A stretch of 11,801 bases of DNA from NCBI GenBank assembly GCA_964609025.1, contig CAZSQM010000036.1, positions 1-11,801 on the forward strand. Reading direction: 5' to 3'. This document shows, piece by piece, positions 6,236 through 11,801 of this stretch. Origin of the DNA: SIG307 sp964609025 (lineage in GTDB: Bacteria; Bacillota; Clostridia; Lachnospirales; Lachnospiraceae). Position 1 is the first letter of the stretch. Each line of letters starts with the position of its first letter. The position numbers were made by a program, and so were the translations under genes. Under the pieces are notes generated by a model, which was given only the letters and a program-made list of their open reading frames with translations, had not been told where the DNA came from and did not search any database.

Positions 6236-8992
6236 ATGGGACAGGTAAAAATATTAGACTGGAAGCATTATTCGGAACTGGCAATTCAGGCAGTGACGGA
6301 GGGTGTAGTATTACTTCGGAATGAGAACAAAGCGCTGCCGTTTTGCAGAGGAGAGAAGGTAGCGGTGTTCGGAAGAATTCAGTTCAATTATTATAAAAGC
6401 GGTACCGGCTCCGGCGGTATGGTAAATGTTTCTCATGTGGTCGGTATTACGGAGGCTTTGCTGGAGGGCGGCGTTGTAGAAGTAAACAAAGAATTGCTTT
6501 CCGTCTACGAAGCGTGGTGCGAAAAGAACCCCTTTGATTTGGGAAACGGCTGGGGGACCGAGCCTTGGGCTCAAAAGGAGATGCCGCTTGACGATGAGCT
6601 TTGTGCCCGGACGGCACGGGAGTCGGAAACGGCGCTGGTAATAATCGGACGCACGGCCGGAGAGGATCAGGACAGCAAAGCGGAGCGGGGCGCTTATTTC
6701 TTGAGCGAAGGGGAGGAAGCTATGCTTGCCGCGGTACGGAGGCATTTTTCTAAAATGGTCGTGCTCTTAAACGTAGGCGGTCTGATTGATATGAGCTTTG
6801 TGGAAACCTATGCACCGGAGGCGGTTTTGTATGTATGGCACGGCGGCATGCTTGGCGGCATCGGAACAGCGGATGTGCTGACCGGAAAGAAAAGTCCTTC
6901 CGGCAAACTTCCGGATACCGTTGCGTATTCGATTGAGGATTATCCGTCCCATGCAAATTTCGGAGATTCCGAGCGGAATTTTTATGCCGAAGATATTTAT
7001 GTAGGCTATCGATATTTTGAGACCTTTGCGAAGGACCGGGTACGGTATCCGTTTGGCTTTGGTCTTTCCTATACGACTTTTTCCATAGAGGTGCGGGCGG
7101 TTACGGTAACAAGGGAAACAATAACCTTGGAGGTTTCTGTTACGAACACCGGAGAGGTTTCCGGAAAGGAAGTTGTGCAGATCTATTGCGAGGCGCCGCA
7201 GGGAGCGCTCGGAAAGCCTTCCAGAGTTCTTTGCGCTTACGAAAAAACAAAGGAGCTTGCGCCAAAGGAAACGCAAGTGCTGACGATTCCCGTTCCGGTA
7301 TCGGAGCTTGCGTCCTTTGACGATATCGGGGAGACCGGACATCCCTCCTGTTTTGTACTGGAAGCGGGAGAATATCATTTTTATGTAGGCAACGATGTGC
7401 GTAGCGCAAAAAAGGCGGCTACTGCGGTGGTGCCGGAGTTGTGGATCGTTTCTGAGCAAAAGCAGGTGCTGGCACCGGTATGCTCCTTTGAACGTATGAT
7501 TGCGGCTGCTACGGAAGACGGTGTTGTATGCGGCAAGGAAATTGTGCCTGCAGTAGAGCCGGAGGAAGAGATGCGCAGAAGGACAAATCTTCCGAGGGAA
7601 CTTGCGTATACCGGAGATTTAGGAATCCGTTTGGCGGATGTGGCAGCAGGAAGGGCGACGATGGATGCGTTTATCGGTCAGCTTTCCGATGAGGCGCTGG
7701 CGTGCATGGTACGCGGCGAGGGAATGTGCAGTCCGAAGGTAACGCCTGGCACCGCTTCGGCCTTCGGAGGTGTGACGGATGAACTGGCGGACTTTGGGAT
7801 TCCGTGCGGCTGCTGTGCGGATGGACCGTCCGGCATTCGTATGGATTGCGGAACGAAAGCCTTCAGTCTTCCTAACGGAACCTTGCTTGCCGCTACCTTT
7901 CATAAAGAACTGGTGCGGGAGTTGTATTCCCTGTTCGGATTAGAGGCAGCCTATCATCAGGTGGACTGTATGCTGGGGCCGGGAGTGAATTTGCACCGTC
8001 ATCCGCTGAACGGGCGGAACTTTGAATATTTTTCCGAAGACCCGTATTTGACCGGAACTATGGCGGCGGCGGAATTACAGGGCTTTCATTCGGCCGGAGT
8101 GACCGGTACCGTAAAGCATTACTGTTGTAATGATCAGGAAACGGGACGTCATACGGCGGATTCGGTAGTTTCGGAACGTGCGCTGCGTGAGATTTATTTA
8201 AAGTGCTTTGAACTTGCGGTAAAGGAAGGAAAAGCAAAGACTGTTATGACCGCCTACGGAGCCTTAAACGGACTTTGGACAGCGGGAAATTATGACCTTG
8301 TGACTTCGGTTTTACGCGATGAGTGGGGCTTTGACGGACTGGTTATGACGGACTGGTGGGCGAATATCAATGTGCGCGGACAAGAGGCGAATAAGCGGGA
8401 GCTTGCGGCGATGGTTCGTGCCCAGAATGACGTTTATATGGTATGTGCGGACAGTAAAACCAATGAGGATAACATTCTTGCGTCTTTGGCAGACGGGTCC
8501 CTTACCCGGGGCGAGCTGCAGAGAAATGCGGCAAATATCTGCCGCTTCCTTATGAGTACGAATGCGATGAAGCGTCTTTTGGGGACGGAGGAGACAGTGG
8601 AAATCATTCACTGCCCGGACATGGAGGAAGTTTTCGGGGACGAGGAAACAGACCGCATATATGAGTTAAAGGAGCGGTTGGAGATTGACCTTACGGGGAT
8701 TTCCAGTGAGAAGGGAAAATGCCACGCCTTTACATTAGAGGTGGAAAAACCGGCCGATTACCGCATTACGATTACCGGAAGCTCCACGGCGGGAGAGCTT
8801 GCGCAGATTCCGGTTACTTTGTTTTTGATGGGAACGGCCTGCGGGACATTTACCTGGAACGGCACCGGCGGAAAACCGATTTCCTTTACGGGAGAGTATA
8901 ACTTAAGCTTTCGTTACACCAGCGTGCGCCTTGCTTTTGCCCAAAGTGGGCTGAAGCTGCATGGTATGGTGGTGGAAAAGAGCGAAAAATAA
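6236..8992 (+). CDS. Family 3 glycoside hydrolase with reversed domain order (beta-glucosidase-like)
   Basis: The 918-residue protein has no signal peptide, so it is probably cytoplasmic and acts on imported oligosaccharides or glycosides. Its domain order is reversed compared with most GH3 enzymes. The GH3 C-terminal (alpha/beta sandwich) domain comes first, about 10-250, with GTGSGG at 56-61 and AGEDQD at 141-146. Next is PFGFGLSYT (272-280) and a fibronectin-III-like domain (about 285-400). The TIM-barrel domain follows at about 455-785: ADGPSGIRM (528-536), GPGVNLHRHPLNGRNFEY (581-598), KHYCCNDQE (627-635) and the nucleophile D706 in GLVMTDWW. Residues about 785-918 are a beta-rich extension I cannot assign. 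This order is known for R. albus and B. fibrisolvens beta-glucosidases. The start is ATG 6236 with GGAGGGAAGG at 6219-6228. It is the last gene of the operon. Substrate specificity cannot be read from sequence. Confidence 0.92.
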   Translation: MGQVKILDWKHYSELAIQAVTEGVVLLRNENKALPFCRGEKVAVFGRIQFNYYKSGTGSGGMVNVSHVVGITEALLEGGVVEVNKELLSVYEAWCEKNPFDLGNGWGTEPWAQKEMPLDDELCARTARESETALVIIGRTAGEDQDSKAERGAYFLSEGEEAMLAAVRRHFSKMVVLLNVGGLIDMSFVETYAPEAVLYVWHGGMLGGIGTADVLTGKKSPSGKLPDTVAYSIEDYPSHANFGDSERNFYAEDIYVGYRYFETFAKDRVRYPFGFGLSYTTFSIEVRAVTVTRETITLEVSVTNTGEVSGKEVVQIYCEAPQGALGKPSRVLCAYEKTKELAPKETQVLTIPVPVSELASFDDIGETGHPSCFVLEAGEYHFYVGNDVRSAKKAATAVVPELWIVSEQKQVLAPVCSFERMIAAATEDGVVCGKEIVPAVEPEEEMRRRTNLPRELAYTGDLGIRLADVAAGRATMDAFIGQLSDEALACMVRGEGMCSPKVTPGTASAFGGVTDELADFGIPCGCCADGPSGIRMDCGTKAFSLPNGTLLAATFHKELVRELYSLFGLEAAYHQVDCMLGPGVNLHRHPLNGRNFEYFSEDPYLTGTMAAAELQGFHSAGVTGTVKHYCCNDQETGRHTADSVVSERALREIYLKCFELAVKEGKAKTVMTAYGALNGLWTAGNYDLVTSVLRDEWGFDGLVMTDWWANINVRGQEANKRELAAMVRAQNDVYMVCADSKTNEDNILASLADGSLTRGELQRNAANICRFLMSTNAMKRLLGTEETVEIIHCPDMEEVFGDEETDRIYELKERLEIDLTGISSEKGKCHAFTLEVEKPADYRITITGSSTAGELAQIPVTLFLMGTACGTFTWNGTGGKPISFTGEYNLSFRYTSVRLAFAQSGLKLHGMVVEKSEK

Positions 8993-9008
8993 TTGCGAAA
9001 GCAAAAGT

Positions 9009-9021
9009 ATTTGTTACAAAT
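9009..9021. promoter_or_regulatory. Perfect 13-bp palindrome, possible operator
   Basis: ATTTGT-T-ACAAAT is a perfect inverted repeat with 6-bp arms and a one-base centre, 37 bp upstream of the -35 box at 9059. Size and position fit a dimeric regulator's site. There is no T-run or stem length for a terminator of the GH3 gene. The regulatory role is inference. Confidence 0.4.
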
Positions 9022-9058
9022 GAAGTAGAAAAATATCTATCAGAATGGGGAAAATATC

Positions 9059-9087
9059 TTGACAGTTTTGAAAAAGCCAGATATAAT
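9059..9087 (+). promoter_or_regulatory. Perfect consensus sigma-A promoter between GH3 and the ABC-class ATPase
   Basis: TTGACA at 9059-9064 and TATAAT at 9082-9087 are both perfect and 17 bp apart, the ideal spacing. Transcription should start near 9094. Nothing else in the window matches consensus this well, so high basal activity is expected unless repressed. It drives the 19-codon ORF at 9134 and, by read-through of the terminator at 9220, perhaps the ATPase genes. Confidence 0.8.
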
Positions 9088-9096
9088 GACCAACGT

Positions 9097-9111
9097 AACA
9101 AATGTTTTGTT
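9097..9111 (+). promoter_or_regulatory. Inverted repeat at the transcription start, operator or 5' hairpin
   Basis: AACAAA-TGT-TTTGTT is a perfect 6-bp inverted repeat with a 3-base loop, located just after the predicted start point of the 9059 promoter. As DNA it could be an operator covering the start site; as RNA it would be only a weak hairpin at the 5' end. Which of these applies cannot be told from sequence. Confidence 0.4.
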
Positions 9112-9133
9112 TTTATGTTAGGAGGCGATTTGT

Positions 9134-9193
9134 ATGACAATCTTATTTAAGTCGGATGTTGTATCGGTCGCCGAAGTTCTGTCCAATTTCTGA
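9134..9193 (+). CDS. 19-codon ORF: leader peptide or microprotein
   Basis: ATG 9134 lies 8 nt after a perfect AGGAGG at 9120-9125. The frame encodes MTILFKSDVVSVAEVLSNF and stops at TGA 9191-9193. It is the only ORF between a perfect promoter (9059) and an intrinsic terminator (9220), giving a predicted transcript of about 160 nt. Three readings compete: a microprotein; a leader peptide whose translation governs read-through into the ATPase genes; or the start of a longer gene that was truncated. Supporting attenuation, CGGATGT at 9153-9159 inside the ORF repeats CGGATGT at 9233-9239 in the terminator's 3' arm, so it could pair with the 5' arm (ACATCC, 9224-9229) and block the terminator. The peptide has no cluster of one amino acid, so it is not a classical amino-acid attenuator. 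Confidence 0.5.
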   Translation: MTILFKSDVVSVAEVLSNF

Positions 9194-9219
9194 TTGCACA
9201 GTTTTTTAGGTGAATTTCA

Positions 9220-9254
9220 GGGCACATCCACGCGGATGTGTCCTTTTTTCTTTT
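9220..9254 (+). terminator. Strong rho-independent terminator
   Basis: GGGCACATCC (9220-9229) pairs with GGATGTGTCC (9234-9243) over 10 bp with one G-U pair and a 4-base loop, followed by TTTTTTCTTTT (9244-9254). The T-run is only on the + strand side, so it stops rightward transcription. It closes the unit starting at 9059 and can also end the long upstream operon. Confidence 0.88.
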
Positions 9255-9342
9255 CGGGAGAATCTTTCTGTAAAGTAACGTGTTTCGCGGGATGCGGATT
9301 TATATGATGTTTTTGTGACACTCCACACGAAACCAAATACAT

Positions 9343-9372
9343 TTCTGACTTAAATATTGAATCTTTTATATT
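9343..9372 (+). promoter_or_regulatory. Weak candidate promoter for the ATPase pair
   Basis: TTCTGA at 9343-9348 and TATATT at 9367-9372 are separated by 18 bp. Each differs from consensus by two bases or fewer. It lies between the terminator at 9220-9254 and the folded leader at 9396, so a start near 9379 would put the whole leader in the transcript. AT-rich spacer makes such matches easy to find by chance. Confidence 0.3.
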
Positions 9373-9395
9373 TCCAAACCAAGACAGATGCATAA

Positions 9396-9471
9396 GGAAC
9401 CGCATAGTATGTGCAGGGTTCCGTGAAAAGGCCGCGGGGTGCTTCCCGTTACAAGGGTGGAGCATGCCCTG
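9396..9471 (+). ncRNA. Structured 5' leader of the ABC-class ATPase gene, unidentified
   Basis: Two stable hairpins are visible. The first pairs GGAACC (9396-9401) and GCA (9402-9404) with TGC (9412-9414) and GGTTCC (9417-9422), leaving AG bulged. The second pairs CGGGGTGCT (9435-9443) with AGCA (9461-9464) and CCCTG (9467-9471), plus inner CCC (9445-9447) with GGG (9455-9457). GTTCC (9418-9422) could instead pair with GGAAC at 9473-9477, a competing fold of the kind seen in regulatory RNAs. The GC-rich element stands out from the AT-rich spacer just before it. I match it to no known riboswitch. AAGGGTGG at 9453-9460 echoes the T-box sequence, but the following ACC is absent. The structure is seen; the regulatory role is inferred. 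Confidence 0.45.
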
Positions 9472-11305
9472 TGGAACTGACAGAAAGGGGATTGATACTC
9501 TGAAACGATTAAAACAAAAAATTCTTAGTATGGAAGCAAACACAAAGACCTATAAGGCAATGTACGAAGGAAGCATAAGGATGTATCCGTACAATAACAT
9601 GCCGCCTTATGAGGATTTTGACAACACGTATTACAGGGAGGATGTGGGATACCGCATTGAGCAGACGCATAAGCTGGCAACGGATAAGCCGACCATTACC
9701 ATATCTATACCGGTAAAGCATCTTGGAATTACTGAAACGAGTGTGGCAGGAGCAGATTATTGTCTGAGAGCGTTTCTGCCGTATATCGATGAATTAAACG
9801 AGCCGTTATATAACCGGAACCGGCCGGACAGCGAGAAAGGCAAGTATTACTGTTATCGTCCGGGAGGAGAAGTTCTTGCGCGGAATTCTGTGTATTTTAA
9901 GGTGTGTCCGAAAAAGGATTATACCCTCGGAAGCGGTGGCGGAGCATATTTAATACGCCCGGAAGAAGTAGGAGAACCGGAGCTTTGTCTGTGCCTGATG
10001 ATTCAGGTACAGTTACCGGAAAAGAAGCTTCGGAAAACGCTTCATATGCTGACACAGGAGCTTCCGGATGCAGTGGAGCGTTACATTGAGGAATTTAAGC
10101 TGTATGAATATGCGGATGCCATAGAGCTTGCGAAACTGCAAAAAGATATCCGTACATGGTTAAAAGGAAGCGGGTACTGTGCGTTTCTTGCAAACGGAAG
10201 CATTTTGCCGAGGGAGGGTGGAAGTGACCTGCCGATGCAGGGAGCGGTGCCGGTTTTGGCGGTGCCTGAGGATGAAATCGAAGTATGCGGTGTGAAAGGA
10301 ATGGGAATCAGACGCGGTGTTACGGTTATCACAGGTGGCGGATATTCCGGAAAATCAACGCTTCTCGAAGCGATTGCAGCAGGTATTTACGACCATGCAT
10401 GGGGGGACGGCAGAGAGCTTTGTATTACGGATGCTACGGCGATGGAAATAGCAGCAGAGGACGGACGCAGTGTGAAGAATGTAAATATAGCACCGTTTAT
10501 CAAATGGATACCGGGAAAGGATACGGCACACTTTTCTACGGAACGGGCGTCCGGGTCCACCTCACAGGCGGCAAATATTATGGAAGCGGTGAACATGGGA
10601 AGCAGGCTGCTTCTGATTGACGAGGACCGAAGTGCAACCAACTTTATGATTCGGGATGCTCGGATGCGGGAACTGGTAAAGAAGGAGCCGATTACGCCGT
10701 TTACGGAGCGGGTGCGGGAGTTGTATGAAAGGAAAGGAATATCCACTATCCTTGTTATCGGCGGCAGCGGAGAGTATTTGTCGGTGGCAGACCGGGTGTA
10801 TCTGATGGAGGATTACCGGATGCATGGTGTAACGGAAGAAGCAAAGCAGCTTGGCACAGGGATTGTTACTTCATCAAAGCCGGAAAAGGTGCAGGCGGCG
10901 GAATGGAAGCAGAACCGTATATTAAGTGCGGAAGGCTTCTCCTCTTTTGTGCCGGAAACCGGAACGGAGCGTTTAGAAGTGACGGACATGGGAATTGTGT
11001 ATCTTGGGGAAGAGGCGATTGATTTGCGGATGCTGTCCGGGCTCATTACGCAAGCACAGCGGAATTCGGTAGGATTTTTGATACGGTATCTGGCAGTGTC
11101 CGCCAATGAACACAGACTAAATTTGCCGGAGAAGCTAGATGGTCTGTACAAACGAATGGAAAAGGAGGGTTTGGATTGCATCTTTTCCAACTTCTTTACG
11201 GAATGTGAGCGTTTTATGGATTTGCCGCGGAAGGAAGATGTACTGGCAGCGGTGAACCGGATGAGGAAGGTGAGGTTTATAGGAGAAGAAGGTCGGTATC
11301 TGTAA
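9464..11305 (+). CDS. ABC-class ATPase (PF09818/COG3044 type)
   Basis: The 613-residue cytoplasmic protein has an N-terminal domain (about 30-215, with PGGEVLARNSVYF at 133-145) and an ABC-type ATPase core: Walker A GGGYSGKST (291-299), the signature-like ASGSTSQAANIMEA (362-375), Walker B LLLIDED (382-388), then SATNFMIRDARMRELV (390-405), EPITPF (408-413) and VIGGSGEYLSVADRVYLM (431-448). This set is diagnostic of COG3044, not of ABC transporters, and no membrane partner is present. The cellular role is unknown to me; a trypanosome relative, MRB1590, belongs to an RNA-editing complex. The start is uncertain. ATG 9464 lies inside a predicted stem with a poor ribosome-binding site. CTG 9500 has AAAGGGG (9484-9490) 9 nt upstream and keeps the family-like LKRLKQKIL helix. 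ATG 9530 has no ribosome-binding site. The stop overlaps the next start (TAATG). Confidence 0.9.
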   Translation: MPCGTDRKGIDTLKRLKQKILSMEANTKTYKAMYEGSIRMYPYNNMPPYEDFDNTYYREDVGYRIEQTHKLATDKPTITISIPVKHLGITETSVAGADYCLRAFLPYIDELNEPLYNRNRPDSEKGKYYCYRPGGEVLARNSVYFKVCPKKDYTLGSGGGAYLIRPEEVGEPELCLCLMIQVQLPEKKLRKTLHMLTQELPDAVERYIEEFKLYEYADAIELAKLQKDIRTWLKGSGYCAFLANGSILPREGGSDLPMQGAVPVLAVPEDEIEVCGVKGMGIRRGVTVITGGGYSGKSTLLEAIAAGIYDHAWGDGRELCITDATAMEIAAEDGRSVKNVNIAPFIKWIPGKDTAHFSTERASGSTSQAANIMEAVNMGSRLLLIDEDRSATNFMIRDARMRELVKKEPITPFTERVRELYERKGISTILVIGGSGEYLSVADRVYLMEDYRMHGVTEEAKQLGTGIVTSSKPEKVQAAEWKQNRILSAEGFSSFVPETGTERLEVTDMGIVYLGEEAIDLRMLSGLITQAQRNSVGFLIRYLAVSANEHRLNLPEKLDGLYKRMEKEGLDCIFSNFFTECERFMDLPRKEDVLAAVNRMRKVRFIGEEGRYL

Positions 11306-11801
11306 TGAAGAATGAAAATGAAATTATTAAGATTAGAGAACTGAAAAAAGCGTTACGTACAAACGGGCAAGGTGGCAATCTAAACGGAAAACCGGTTTCG
11401 TATCTTCTGAGTAAATGGAGAGAAACCTATGAGTATACGGATGGGATTACCGTAAAATTTGCACCGCTTAATTATAAGTATCCTGCCAATGTGGCAATGT
11501 ACATCAATATCGGTGCAGACTGTCTTGGAACAGACGCCTCGGAAGTTGAACAATATACTACCTTTTTTGAGGACTACCTTTTGCGGTATTTTAGCAAGCT
11601 GTTCGGTGAGCTGAGTGAGAAGTACACAACAAATAATAAGCTGGAGCGTTTGTTATCCAAAATCCAGTGTCAGCAACCGGATGGCCGTATTATTAGACGA
11701 AGCGGACTGCTTTACAGAAGGGAAGCGCATACCTTTGTACTGAAGTTGTTCGTACTGTTTCCGACGGGGGCCGGTGTGACGATTCTGGGAGAGCGAATCG
11801 G
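11305..11801 (+). CDS. N-terminal part of a second, possibly PF09818-related protein (cut by the window edge)
   Basis: ATG 11305 shares its A with the preceding TAA (TAATG), so translation is probably coupled. No strong Shine-Dalgarno is needed, though AGGAGAAGAAGG lies at 11281-11292. The frame is open for 165 codons to the right edge. After a charged helical start (residues 1-20) comes a domain with FAPLNYKYPANVAMYINIG, TTFFEDYLLRYFSKLF and then DGRIIRRSGLLYRRE ... LKLFVLFPTGAGVTILGERI. The last block resembles the 'GevLaR...vqLPekkl' segment in the N-terminal domain of the preceding ATPase and the 'LPa.GR.IlG' pattern of that domain in the family. I therefore infer a second family member, or a diverged paralog acting with the first. 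The ATPase core, if present, lies beyond the window. Confidence 0.6.
   Translation, partial: MKNENEIIKIRELKKALRTNGQGGNLNGKPVSYLLSKWRETYEYTDGITVKFAPLNYKYPANVAMYINIGADCLGTDASEVEQYTTFFEDYLLRYFSKLFGELSEKYTTNNKLERLLSKIQCQQPDGRIIRRSGLLYRREAHTFVLKLFVLFPTGAGVTILGERI

Larger units (their letters stand above)
8995..9150 (+). pseudogene. Possible AT-rich coding remnant with no start codon
   Basis: Straight after the GH3 stop one frame stays open for about 50 codons to TAA 9148-9150. It reads protein-like (KVFVTNEVEKYLSEWGKYLDS, then an acidic C-terminal GGDLYDNLI). No ATG, GTG or TTG with a ribosome-binding site opens it, and its AT-rich codons differ from the GH3 gene. It could be the tail of a gene destroyed by recombination. 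Against this, a consensus promoter lies inside it and such a length can occur by chance in AT-rich spacer. I do not recognise the protein. Confidence 0.25.

Noticed and set aside
8993..9004. TTGC-GAAA-GCAA mini-hairpin right after the GH3 stop as a terminator
   Set aside because: The stem has only 4 bp and no T-run follows. The real terminator is at 9220-9254.
9396..9422. GGAACC...GGTTCC hairpin resembling group II intron domain V
   Set aside because: Domain V needs a 34-nt helix with a GNRA tetraloop and an AGC/CGC triad. Here the upper helix has 3 bp and a 7-base loop, and there is no intron-encoded reverse transcriptase.
9453..9471. AAGGGTGG resembling the T-box sequence of tRNA-sensing leaders
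   Set aside because: The invariant ACC after TGGN is missing, the leader is too short for a Stem I with specifier loop, no terminator follows it, and the downstream gene is not an aminoacyl-tRNA or amino-acid gene.
9217..9543. Minus-strand 108-codon frame across the GH3-ATPase spacer
   Set aside because: It runs through the terminator and both leader hairpins, has no ribosome-binding site and shows no recognisable protein pattern.

Overview
The window looks like the chromosome of a Gram-positive anaerobe of the class Clostridia, most likely a member of the Lachnospiraceae. The grounds are AGGAGG-type ribosome-binding sites, a DUF6715-like and a DUF6144-like protein (both families I associate with that group), MEP-pathway isoprenoid synthesis (ispD), and a cytoplasmic family-3 glycosidase with reversed domain order of the kind known from Ruminococcus albus and Butyrivibrio fibrisolvens. 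All supported genes are on the + strand. This is pattern recognition from sequence; no database search was run.

Positions 1-2650 look accessory and are visibly more AT-rich than what follows. They hold the tail of a possible P-loop kinase, a cysteine-rich DUF6144-like protein, a tyrosine-phosphatase gene that has lost its catalytic centre through an internal deletion, and a DUF4143-type AAA ATPase. Three 23-bp direct repeats abut a good sigma-A promoter in front of the ATPase.

Positions 2650-8992 look like one tightly packed operon: a small zinc-ribbon protein, ribonuclease Z (rnz), a DUF6715-like membrane-anchored protein, tsaD (tRNA t6A synthesis), ispD and a 918-residue GH3 glycosidase. 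Gaps are 8-29 bp, or the genes overlap, and no terminator is visible inside. Two of the genes act on tRNA (3' end processing and A37 modification); the others are metabolic or unknown.

Positions 8993-9463 have no conventional gene but much structure. There is a perfect consensus promoter (TTGACA, 17 bp, TATAAT), a strong Shine-Dalgarno, a 19-codon ORF and a strong intrinsic terminator. The unit is complete and could be a microprotein gene, a small RNA or an attenuator. It is followed by a strongly folding leader.

Positions 9464-11801 encode an ABC-class ATPase of the PF09818/COG3044 type. Overlapping its stop codon is a second gene, cut by the window edge, whose N-terminal part resembles the same family. 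The structured leader plus the ATPase pair is the most novel-looking part of the window.
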